A stretch of DNA of 7,506 nt from Planctomycetaceae bacterium. GTDB lineage: Bacteria > Planctomycetota > Planctomycetia > Pirellulales > Thermoguttaceae. Of the stretch, positions 1-5,687 are shown piece after piece; positions within the stretch are counted from its first letter, which is position 1; the number at the start of each line of letters is the position of its first letter. The translations under genes and the position numbers were made by a program. The notes beneath the pieces are model-generated. The model was not told the origin of the DNA. It saw only the letters and a list, made by a program, of their open reading frames with translations, and searched no databases. The stretch is from positions 1-7,506 of the forward strand of contig JAISJZ010000028.1 in the NCBI GenBank assembly GCA_031261125.1, in the 5' to 3' direction.

Positions 1-37
1 CTTCATACTTTTCAAAGGCATTATTGGGTTCGCTCAT
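1..37 (-). CDS. 5' fragment of a second tandem copy of the Rpn-family nuclease gene (runs off the left edge)
   Basis: Reading the minus strand from the ATG at 35-37 gives MSEPNNAFEKYE, the same 12 residues that open the complete gene starting at 1095, and the DNA is identical. The identity extends through the leader and putative promoter to position 109. This is therefore the beginning of another copy of the same gene, in the same orientation, about 24 bp beyond the promoter-distal end of the complete copy (whose stop is at 130-132). Only the start is visible, so whether this copy is intact cannot be judged. A contig that begins inside a 109-bp exact repeat could also be an assembly-graph end rather than a real second gene. 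Confidence 0.6.
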   Translation of the reverse strand, partial: MSEPNNAFEKYE

Positions 38-109
38 TTGGTATTTTTGCTGAATGTTATTGGTGTTTCACCTCTGTATTCTACTATTTTTTTGTAGAAA
101 AACAATCGG
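1..109. repeat. 109-bp direct repeat, copy 1
   Basis: Positions 1-109 match 1059-1167 base for base, and the match stops at 110 (A) versus 1168 (G). It covers, on the minus strand, the promoter, the untranslated leader and the first 12 codons of the Rpn-family gene. The offset is 1058 bp, which would be the size of one tandem unit (gene plus promoter). Confidence 0.95.
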
Positions 110-129
110 AAGGAGAGGGACAGAAGTTT

Positions 130-1095
130 TTACAGCCGCTCGATTTCTTCGATGGGCAATTCGGTGATTTCGGCGATGTCCGAAAGTTGATAACCCTTTG
201 CTTTCATACGGCGGGCATCTGTGATTTGTCTTTCAGATTGTCCTTCGACTCGTCCTTCAACCCGTCCTTCAACGCGCCCTTTAACTCGTCCTTCAACTTG
301 TCCTGCCTTCCACGAATCGTTGATTGCCAACCGTTCGTAAAAGTCGAACATTCTGCGCCGCTCTTCGAGATTGCGGCTGACGGGGTCTGCCTTGTAGGCG
401 GTGAACTGCCGCATCGCCTCTTGAATTTCCGGTTGGGCAAACGCTTCGCCGATGATAGGATTCTGTGCCGCTAACTGTGCCATTGTTTCCCCGCTTTCTC
501 TGCCGAAAATTAAAAAACAAATCCAATACGCCAACTTCGGCGATACCTGATTCAACTTGTCCGACGCTCCTTGCAAGACCGGTGCTAACCGCAAAACGTG
601 AATTTGTAAATGGTCGCTGAATACGATGTTCTCGTCAATTTCCCGTGCCGAAAATTGCAAGTGCAACTTATCGGACTTCATAAAGATTGCAAACTCCGTT
701 ATCACAATCGCGAACACCGGGTTTAATTCGCCGTATTGACTGCCGCGTGCCGCTTGACCGGAGTAGGTCTTTGCCCAGCCGAGTAATATCCGCGGCTCGA
801 ATGCCGTATGGTCATTCGTCTGAACCTCGATATTGTAAAACCTGTTCCATCCGTCCCGGACGCGGACATCCAACACGACACGCCGTTCGACTGAATAGTC
901 CTGTAAACTGATAGGATTGAGTACCTTTGCTTCAACAACGGGCGACCAACCGCCGTCCAGCAACACGGCATTGAGCAGATGAACGAGAATCCACTCATTG
1001 TTCGGATTGGACAGAAATATGCCGATAAACAAGTCCGAAGTCGGCTTGATCTCAATATCTTCATACTTTTCAAAGGCATTATTGGGTTCGCTCAT
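130..1095 (-). CDS. Rpn-family recombination-promoting nuclease / PD-(D/E)XK nuclease family transposase-like protein
   Basis: A 321-residue protein of the Rpn/PDDEXK_2 type: DNA endonucleases related to transposase-like proteins, shown for E. coli RpnA to promote RecA-independent recombination. The N-terminal core has the expected pattern: K-P-T-S-D at residues 17-21, then VVLDVRVRDG with the acidic residue D76, then NIEVQ with E90 and Q92 forming the E-x-Q/K half of the catalytic site. Residues 270-286 are four-residue GRVE-type repeats. The last 35 residues (ARRMKAKGY...IAEITELPIEEIERL) are the small helical tail usual in this family. Start is the ATG at 1093-1095; no Shine-Dalgarno is visible, but a -10/-35 pair lies 41-68 bp upstream. 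It stands alone except for its own tandem copy to the left. Family assignment is firm; biological role (mobile element, recombination or defence) is open. Confidence 0.88.
   Translation of the reverse strand: MSEPNNAFEKYEDIEIKPTSDLFIGIFLSNPNNEWILVHLLNAVLLDGGWSPVVEAKVLNPISLQDYSVERRVVLDVRVRDGWNRFYNIEVQTNDHTAFEPRILLGWAKTYSGQAARGSQYGELNPVFAIVITEFAIFMKSDKLHLQFSAREIDENIVFSDHLQIHVLRLAPVLQGASDKLNQVSPKLAYWICFLIFGRESGETMAQLAAQNPIIGEAFAQPEIQEAMRQFTAYKADPVSRNLEERRRMFDFYERLAINDSWKAGQVEGRVKGRVEGRVEGRVEGQSERQITDARRMKAKGYQLSDIAEITELPIEEIERL
241..300. repeat. Five tandem 12-bp repeats coding GRVE units in the nuclease tail
   Basis: Five consecutive 12-bp units close to TCCTTCAACTCG fill 241-300 exactly. In the minus-strand gene each codes four residues (GRVE, with GRVK once). 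The unit length keeps the frame, so copy-number change would lengthen or shorten the charged linker between nuclease core and C-terminal helices without breaking the gene. Confidence 0.9.
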
Positions 1096-1167
1096 TTGGT
1101 ATTTTTGCTGAATGTTATTGGTGTTTCACCTCTGTATTCTACTATTTTTTTGTAGAAAAACAATCGG
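1059..1167. repeat. 109-bp direct repeat, copy 2
   Basis: The partner of positions 1-109, with no mismatch. It contains the start, leader and promoter of the complete Rpn-family gene. The right boundary lies within the AATCGG string just before the left arm of a TCCCGATT-matching segment. Confidence 0.95.
1136..1163 (-). promoter_or_regulatory. Putative sigma70-type promoter of the Rpn-family gene
   Basis: On the minus strand TTGTTT (1158-1163) is followed after 16 bp by TAGAAT (1136-1141), five of six matches to the -10 consensus. The predicted start of transcription is about 35 bp before the ATG. The -35 half is weak. CTAC and GTAG arms flank an A-run in the spacer. The same element occurs in copy 1 at 78-105. 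Confidence 0.45.
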
Positions 1168-1186
1168 GATATTGCGCACGTCTCTT

Positions 1187-1206
1187 TCGGGTTTCCCGAT
1201 TTTTTT
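1187..1206 (+). terminator. Short intrinsic terminator on the plus strand, no matching gene upstream
   Basis: TCGGG (1187-1191), loop TTT and CCCGA (1195-1199) form a 5-bp stem followed by seven T. A longer alternative pairs AATCGGGA (1162-1169) with TCCCGATT (1194-1201). Both point to termination of plus-strand transcription, yet the only gene to the left is on the minus strand. Confidence 0.5.
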
Positions 1207-1230
1207 CTCGAACCCATCGCAAATAAAGAG

Positions 1231-1306
1231 CTACGGAATATATGGAACAACGGAAATACTACGGAATTTGAAGTCCGTACTTTCCGTTATTCCGTGTGTT
1301 CCGTAG
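1231..1306. repeat. 76-bp imperfect palindrome with ACGGAA-type repeats; possible terminator of the oxidoreductase gene
   Basis: The left arm (1231-1264, beginning CTACGGAA) and right arm (1275-1306, ending TTCCGTAG) pair over about 32 bp around a 10-nt loop. Most departures are T opposite G, which still pair in RNA; there are also two C-A mismatches and a two-base bulge. Both arms are built from short ACGGAA repeats. It lies 32 bp past the stop of the minus-strand oxidoreductase, and on that strand is followed by the moderately T-rich CTCTTTATTTG, so it may end that transcript. It could equally be a small non-autonomous palindromic repeat. The rest of the 1096-1337 intergenic region holds no gene I can support. 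Confidence 0.7.
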
Positions 1307-1337
1307 TAAAAAAGGAAACCGAGACGTTTTAATTTTT

Positions 1338-2540
1338 CTATTTCACTTCGCTCAACTTAATCCAACGTTTCTCGGCGGCGCAAACCAAAGCGGCTTCGAG
1401 AACCCGTGCCGTTTGATACGCATCGTTGAAGTCCGGCAGCGGCACCGTCGGTTCCTTGCCCGCCAACTTCAAAAGAATATCGTATGCCATCGAGGTGAAC
1501 GTGTGTTCGTAGCCGATAACGTGTCCGTCGGGCCAATAATTTCCAACGTAGGGATGCACACCGTTCGTGCAGAGAATCGTCGTCCAACCCTGCACTTCAC
1601 GCGGTCGGGTCTTGTCGAAAAATTCGAGTTCGTTCATCCGCTCGAAATTGAATTTGATAGCCCCCTTCGTGCCGTTGATTTCAAAGCCGTTCGGGTTGTA
1701 ATTACCCGTCGCCTGCCGCGCCGCTTCATAAGACCCGACAGCACCGCTGTTGTATTTCACGAGGAACAGCGTTGTGTCATCAACGGTTACGTCGCCCAAC
1801 TTGGCTTGGCTGGTATCACCTTTGCCGTACCGCAGTTGTTCGTCGGTTACAATTCCGCCGCCGCTGTCCTGTTCAATAATTTTCCGTTTTTTGACGATGG
1901 TTTCGCTGATAGAACCGCAAACCTCGTCGATTTCAAAACCCGTAACAAAGCGGGTCATATCGACGATGTGGGCGTTAAGGTCGCCGTTTGCCCCGCTGCC
2001 GGCTTTCTCTTTGGTGAACCGCCAAGTAAACGGCACGGATTCGTCCGCCCATTCTTGCAGGTAAGTGGCGTGAACCCGGACGATTTCGCCCAGTGCGCCT
2101 TGCTTCACGAGTTTGTGAGCCAAAGCGACGGCGGGAACACGGCGGTAGCAGAACCAAACGAAGGATTCGACTTTCGCTTTGATGGCGGCTTGAGCCATTT
2201 CGCGGGCATCTTGCAGCGTTCCGGCAATCGGCTTTTCGCAGGCAACCGGCTTACCGGCGGCGATAGCGGCTTTTGCCGGCGGGGCGTGCATAAAGTTCGG
2301 CGTAACGATGTCAACGAGACCAATTTCCGGCGACTTGACGAGGGATTCCCAATCAGTCGAGGAATGCTGCCATTCCCATTTCTTGGCGAACACTTCCGGT
2401 TTTTCGGCGGCGATGCCGAAAACGGTGTGCTTGACGGCGTGGAACGGCGGGTCGAAGAACTTGTTGACCTGTCCCCAAGCGTTGGAGTGGGAACGTCCCA
2501 TAAAACCGGCACCGATAAGAGCAACGTTGATGTCTGACAT
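1338..2540 (-). CDS. Gfo/Idh/MocA family NAD(P)-dependent oxidoreductase
   Basis: A 400-residue cytoplasmic oxidoreductase. The N-terminal Rossmann fold begins VALIGAGFMG (residues 6-15), with the glycine-rich dinucleotide loop GAGFMG. Family motifs follow: DIVTPNFMHAPPAKAAIAAGK (77-97), CEKPIAGT (101-108) with the conserved lysine K103, and GDLNAHIVDMTRFV (186-199) with D187 and H191 in the catalytic D-x-x-x-H pattern. Residues from about 135 on are the alpha/beta substrate and dimer domain. Length fits the family. Relatives oxidise or reduce sugars, inositols and sugar derivatives; the substrate cannot be read from sequence. No signal peptide is visible. Start is the ATG at 2538-2540, without a Shine-Dalgarno. 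It is monocistronic and divergent from the acidic membrane protein. The opposite strand is also open over almost the whole gene, but that reading has no family features. Confidence 0.95.
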   Translation of the reverse strand: MSDINVALIGAGFMGRSHSNAWGQVNKFFDPPFHAVKHTVFGIAAEKPEVFAKKWEWQHSSTDWESLVKSPEIGLVDIVTPNFMHAPPAKAAIAAGKPVACEKPIAGTLQDAREMAQAAIKAKVESFVWFCYRRVPAVALAHKLVKQGALGEIVRVHATYLQEWADESVPFTWRFTKEKAGSGANGDLNAHIVDMTRFVTGFEIDEVCGSISETIVKKRKIIEQDSGGGIVTDEQLRYGKGDTSQAKLGDVTVDDTTLFLVKYNSGAVGSYEAARQATGNYNPNGFEINGTKGAIKFNFERMNELEFFDKTRPREVQGWTTILCTNGVHPYVGNYWPDGHVIGYEHTFTSMAYDILLKLAGKEPTVPLPDFNDAYQTARVLEAALVCAAEKRWIKLSEVK

Positions 2541-2571
2541 AATAAGCGGGCAGTGGTTAGAGTTGTTTAGC

Positions 2572-2587
2572 CGCCGCTTCGGCGGCG
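2572..2587. other. GC-rich hairpin with UUCG-type tetraloop in the divergent intergenic region
   Basis: CCGCCGCTTCGGCGG folds as a 6-bp stem (2572-2577 with 2582-2587) closed by C(TTCG)G on the plus strand. It lies about 30 bp upstream of the oxidoreductase start, inside its probable leader if transcription begins further right. No T-run follows on either strand, so a classical terminator is unlikely. Confidence 0.6.
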
Positions 2588-2663
2588 CATTTGTAACATC
2601 ACAATCATTATATCAAACGGAAAATTGAAAAACAAGCGGGGTATAAAAAAATTGCCGATACGT

Positions 2664-2669
2664 TATAAT
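2664..2669 (+). promoter_or_regulatory. Perfect TATAAT -10 box, positioned for a leaderless mRNA
   Basis: TATAAT at 2664-2669 is followed by six bases and then the ATG at 2676-2678. Transcription normally starts 6-8 bp after the -10 box, so the RNA would begin at or next to the A of this ATG. There is no good -35 hexamer at 15-18 bp spacing, which lowers confidence. Confidence 0.5.
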
Positions 2670-2675
2670 AAAAAT

Positions 2676-3656
2676 ATGCTCGTTCCGCTTTACATTTTTC
2701 TGATGGTTCCCGTTCCGATTGCCGCCGGTTTTGTGATTGCGCTCGTCCTGCGTGAACTGTACATCCGGCAAGGCGGAACGTTTGAATCAGCACAGACCAA
2801 TGAGCGGGAATCTGCGGTTTCCGCCGCCAACGAACCGGCAGAACCCAATGAACAGGAATCTGTAATTTCCGCTGCCAACGAGCCGGTAGAACCCAACGAG
2901 CAGGAATCTGTAATTCCCACTACCAACGAGCCGGCAGAACCCAACGAACAGGAGTCCGTGATTCCCGCTGTTGCGGAAAACGCTATAACGACGGAAAGTG
3001 CCGCAGAAAACGCTCCTGAACCTGAACCGCCGGTTTTATCAAAAAACATATTTGACGATGCGGCACCGTCTCCGCCGGACTTGCATATTAACAACGCCTT
3101 GGAGGAAATGCTCGATGACGCAAATCCGGTCGTACCGTCCGACTTGTCGTCGCGGCTTGCCGAAGAAACTGCCGAAATACTGGAAATAAACGAAGACGAT
3201 GACGGCAGCGGCATCTGGAACGAAGACGAAGACGATATAATGTCCCGATTGCAAGACAATGCCGGTGAACAGAACATTACGTTTTCCGATGCGGATGTCA
3301 ACGAAGACGGCATTGCGGCGACGGCAGCGGAAATTCTCGGTGCGGACTTCGATTTTGACGCGCTGGTTAATCAGAAATACGGAACGGAACAGCCGGAAAA
3401 CACAGAAGAGACACAGGAGACACAGAACACCGTTGAAAACGCCGATGAGGAGGCGTTCTGTGCCGATACCTTTGTTCCGTTTAACGGCGACGTACCGCAG
3501 GAATTGGAATCGGAACGGCAGGACATTGTGTCAAGTTTTCCGGCTGACTTGGTGTCGGATGCCGCTGTTGAACCGGATTATACCGCCGCCGAACGGTTCT
3601 GTTTCACCGAGGAATTACGACCGATGTTCGTACCTAAAAAACGAAAAATTCAATGA
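2676..3656 (+). CDS. Membrane-anchored, highly acidic repeat protein of unknown function
   Basis: I do not recognise the family. From the ATG at 2676 the protein has 326 residues: a hydrophobic segment right at the N-terminus (LVPLYIFLMVPVPIAAGFVI..., about residues 2-25), then a long Glu/Asp-rich, low-complexity and probably disordered region, ending in a basic PKKRKIQ. Residues 42-105 contain 16-residue tandem repeats of the type NEQESVISAANEPAEP. Further on are runs such as NEDDDGSG and NEDEDD. An in-frame TTG at 2625 would add 17 residues rich in Lys/Arg; I prefer the ATG because a TATAAT box sits between the two. The choice matters for topology: without the extension, positive charges flank the C-terminal side of the helix. 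The stop overlaps the next gene's start (ATGA), so the two are probably translated together. Neither start has a Shine-Dalgarno. Confidence 0.75.
   Translation: MLVPLYIFLMVPVPIAAGFVIALVLRELYIRQGGTFESAQTNERESAVSAANEPAEPNEQESVISAANEPVEPNEQESVIPTTNEPAEPNEQESVIPAVAENAITTESAAENAPEPEPPVLSKNIFDDAAPSPPDLHINNALEEMLDDANPVVPSDLSSRLAEETAEILEINEDDDGSGIWNEDEDDIMSRLQDNAGEQNITFSDADVNEDGIAATAAEILGADFDFDALVNQKYGTEQPENTEETQETQNTVENADEEAFCADTFVPFNGDVPQELESERQDIVSSFPADLVSDAAVEPDYTAAERFCFTEELRPMFVPKKRKIQ
2799..2990 (+). repeat. 48-bp tandem repeats (three full units plus a decayed fourth) in the acidic protein
   Basis: Units start at 2799, 2847, 2895 and 2943. The first three each code 16 residues of the pattern NE(Q/R)ES(V/A)...NEP(A/V)EP. 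The fourth begins NEQESVIPA and then diverges. Unit length is a multiple of three, so expansion or loss keeps the frame. Differences between units are mostly synonymous or conservative, which suggests selection on the protein. Confidence 0.9.
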
Positions 3657-4684
3657 ATTCGTTAGACAAAAAGACCGTTTATTTTTTAGGAAAATTAGCG
3701 GCGTTCAACCGGAAGGACGCGGCGCGTTTCGTTCAACGGCACGGCGGAAAAACAGTAAAAACGTTCACGGCAGACGTTCAGATTCTCGTTGCCGGCGAAG
3801 GCGGCGGGAACACGGATTGGGAGCAACTCAACGAAACAACACAGGAAGCGTTTGAAAACGGAACACTGGAAATTATTACCGAACATCAATTTCTGGAACG
3901 CTGCGGCGAACGGACCGAATCAACCGGAACGCTTTACACGCCGTCAATGCTGGCGGAGTTGTCAGGACTGCCGCTGGGCGTGATTCGGCAACTGGAACGC
4001 CGGCAAGTGTTTGTTCCCGCCCGGTACATTTATGAACTTCCGTACTTCCGGTTCGATGTGCTGTCAATGCTTAACGTTGTCCGGTGTATGCTCAACGCCG
4101 GTTTGACAATGACAAAAATCGTCAGTATTCTGAAAAAAACGCAGCGGTCAATTCTGAAAACAAATACCGGTATTCGCGTTGCCGGTAATGATGTTCTTTA
4201 CCAAACGGACGGCGGAATCGTTGACGGACGTGGACAATACTGTTTTTCGTTTGCCGCGGAACAGGAAACGGAACGGAATACCGAACCGTTGAAAATTTTG
4301 GACAGCATTTTTGAAGACACCATTCGGCACGATGATGTTGATGCTCTTTGCGAGGCGGCACAAACATTAGAAGAAGACGGCGATTTAACCGGTGCGGCGA
4401 ATTGTTACCGCGCTGCGCTTGCCGCCGGCGGAGCAGATGCAAAAATCAATTTTCGGCTCGGCGAAGTGCTGTATCGGCTGGGCGATTTACCGGCAGCCCG
4501 CGAACGCTGTTATACGGCAATTGAAATTGACGAAACACTGGTAGAAGCCCGTTTTACGCTCGGCTGCATCTTGGCGGAACAGGGCGATGACAAATTAGCG
4601 GCGGCGGCGTTCCGCGGTGCGCTGCGGTTTCATCCCGATTACGCCGATGCCCGCAAACGTTTAGAACAATTATTACAAGGTTAA
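3653..4684 (+). CDS. BRCT - MerR-type HTH - TPR fusion protein, probable DNA-binding regulator
   Basis: A 343-residue soluble protein with three parts. Residues 6-86 look like a BRCT domain: TVYFLGKLAAFNRKDAARFV, the conserved GG pair (31-32) in RHGGKTVK, then ADVQILVAGEG and a terminal EIITEHQFLERCG. Residues 94-165 look like a MerR-type winged helix-turn-helix (YTPSMLAELSGLPLGVIRQLERRQ...FRFDVLSMLNVVRCMLNAGLTMTKIVSILKK). After a linker containing DGRGQYCFSF (191-200), residues 229-330 hold three TPR-like units, for example INFRLGEVLYRLGDLPAARERC and ARFTLGCILAEQGDDKLAAAAF. BRCT usually binds phosphopeptides or DNA ends, MerR HTH binds DNA and TPR binds proteins, so a scaffold or regulator is likely; no enzyme domain is present. 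Its ATG shares ATGA with the upstream gene's stop, and its 3' end overlaps bioB by 12 bp. The target is unknown. Confidence 0.82.
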   Translation: MNSLDKKTVYFLGKLAAFNRKDAARFVQRHGGKTVKTFTADVQILVAGEGGGNTDWEQLNETTQEAFENGTLEIITEHQFLERCGERTESTGTLYTPSMLAELSGLPLGVIRQLERRQVFVPARYIYELPYFRFDVLSMLNVVRCMLNAGLTMTKIVSILKKTQRSILKTNTGIRVAGNDVLYQTDGGIVDGRGQYCFSFAAEQETERNTEPLKILDSIFEDTIRHDDVDALCEAAQTLEEDGDLTGAANCYRAALAAGGADAKINFRLGEVLYRLGDLPAARERCYTAIEIDETLVEARFTLGCILAEQGDDKLAAAAFRGALRFHPDYADARKRLEQLLQG

Positions 4685-5638
4685 TTCCGCACGCTGCGGT
4701 TTCAGACCGGCATTAGAAATGAGTGTTAAATCGTCCTGATATGCCGAACCCGCCGTTGTCAAAAAATCGCCGGTCATCATTGCGTTCGCACCGGCACCGA
4801 ACATTTCCGGCTGCCGGTCTTGCAGCGTTGTTTGCCGACCGCCGCAGACCCGCACCGTCGCCTTTTCGCAAATCAAACGCACCATCGCAATTATCCGCAG
4901 TCCTTCTTCCGCCGGCAACCGCCGATGATGTTCCAGCGGCGTACCAACTATCGGGTTCAAAAAATTCACCGGTATCGAATCGACTTCCAAATCCCGGAGT
5001 GTTTCGGCAATACTGATACGGTCTTCCCACGTTTCGCCCATTCCGAACAGTACGCCGCTGCACGTTTCCAAACCGCACTCTTTGACACGCCGCACCGTTT
5101 CGTACCGGTCGCGCCAACGCTGCGTGGTACATATTTCGGGATAGAACCGTTCCGACGTTTCGAGATTGTGATGAAACCGGGTAAAACCGGCATCTTTCAA
5201 CTTCTGCAAACTATTTTTACCGAGTTGTCCCAGTGAAGCACAGAGCGAGTTAGCCCCTGCCGCTTGCGGCAAGGTGAGCGGCAATTCCCCCGCAACTTCG
5301 CACAGAACGTCAATGTTCTCATCGTCCAGCGAGCAGCCGGAGGCAACCCAGCCGACACGGTGAATACCGGCATCCCACGCTGACGTTGTCTTTTCCAGCA
5401 GTTCCGACTTGTTCAACAGCGGAAACACCGGAGCGGCAGTTTGGTAACGTCCGCTTTGCGCACAAAACCGGCAGTCCATCGGACAATGTCCGCTTTTGAT
5501 GTTGATAATCGCATCGAGTTCAACTCCGTCGGCAAACGCCGTTTTGCGCTTCTGTGCCGCTTCACGGGTCAATTCGTCTAACGGGGCGTTCTGGAAATAA
5601 TTGGCAATAGACAACGGACAATAGTTGACAAGGGACAA
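4673..5638 (-). CDS. bioB: Biotin synthase
   Basis: A radical-SAM enzyme that inserts sulfur into dethiobiotin, the last step of biotin synthesis. The 321-residue protein has the SAM-cluster motif GHCPMDCRFCAQS with C52, C56 and C59, the family segments FHHNLETSERFYPEI (155-169) and ETCSGVLFGMGET (191-203), and VRVCGGRQTT (262-271). C133 and C193 match two of the [2Fe-2S] ligands of E. coli BioB and R268 matches its unusual arginine ligand. The position of E. coli C97 reads as glycine (HRVGWVASGC), with C102 six residues on. The start appears to be TTG at 5636-5638, since an in-frame TAG lies six codons upstream. The segment before the first cluster cysteine is about ten residues shorter than usual and overlaps a 7-bp repeat tract. 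No other bio gene is nearby. The 3' end converges with the TPR protein gene. Confidence 0.93.
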   Translation of the reverse strand: MSLVNYCPLSIANYFQNAPLDELTREAAQKRKTAFADGVELDAIINIKSGHCPMDCRFCAQSGRYQTAAPVFPLLNKSELLEKTTSAWDAGIHRVGWVASGCSLDDENIDVLCEVAGELPLTLPQAAGANSLCASLGQLGKNSLQKLKDAGFTRFHHNLETSERFYPEICTTQRWRDRYETVRRVKECGLETCSGVLFGMGETWEDRISIAETLRDLEVDSIPVNFLNPIVGTPLEHHRRLPAEEGLRIIAMVRLICEKATVRVCGGRQTTLQDRQPEMFGAGANAMMTGDFLTTAGSAYQDDLTLISNAGLKPQRAELTL

Positions 5639-5653
5639 TGAAAAATTGACAAT
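5625..5653 (+). promoter_or_regulatory. Putative rnhA promoter
   Basis: A perfect TTGACA (5625-5630) is followed by 17 bp and GACAAT (5648-5653), four of six to consensus. The predicted start of transcription is about 40 bp before the rnhA ATG. The -35 box lies inside the first codons of the divergent bioB, and both hexamers are parts of the repeat tract, so chance matches are possible. Confidence 0.3.
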
Positions 5654-5658
5654 GGGCT

Positions 5659-5687
5659 ATTGTTCCTTGTTCCTTGTTCCTTGTCAA
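5659..5687 (-). promoter_or_regulatory. Putative bioB promoter with a repeat-filled spacer
   Basis: On the minus strand a perfect TTGACA (5682-5687) is followed by exactly 17 bp and AACAAT (5659-5664), four of six to the -10 consensus. The spacer consists of the GGAACAA heptamers. Transcription would start roughly 14 bp before the TTG start. The -10 half is weak. Confidence 0.4.

Noticed and set aside
1231..1306. CRISPR array, because of recurring ACGGAA-type units
   Set aside because: The units are short, uneven and arranged as a palindrome; there are no regular spacers and no cas genes.
1296..2537. A 413-codon open reading frame on the plus strand, antisense to the oxidoreductase
   Set aside because: The minus strand carries all Gfo/Idh/MocA motifs. 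The plus-strand reading has no family features and follows from codon bias in the real gene.
2690..3313. A 207-codon minus-strand serine-rich frame
   Set aside because: It is the antisense of the acidic repeat region. Its repeats mirror the 48-bp units and it has no domain.
3280..3330. DADVNEDGIAATAAEIL as an EF-hand or dockerin-type calcium loop
   Set aside because: The D-x-D-x-N-x-D-G run is suggestive, but the hydrophobic and final acidic positions are out of register with both consensus loops.
3633..3653. PKKRK at the C-terminus resembling a nuclear localisation signal
   Set aside because: A short basic string is expected by chance and the window is bacterial.
3259..3855. A 198-codon plus-strand arginine-rich frame crossing the stop/start junction of the coupled pair
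   Set aside because: An out-of-frame shadow of the two genes; composition is Arg/Thr-rich without motifs.
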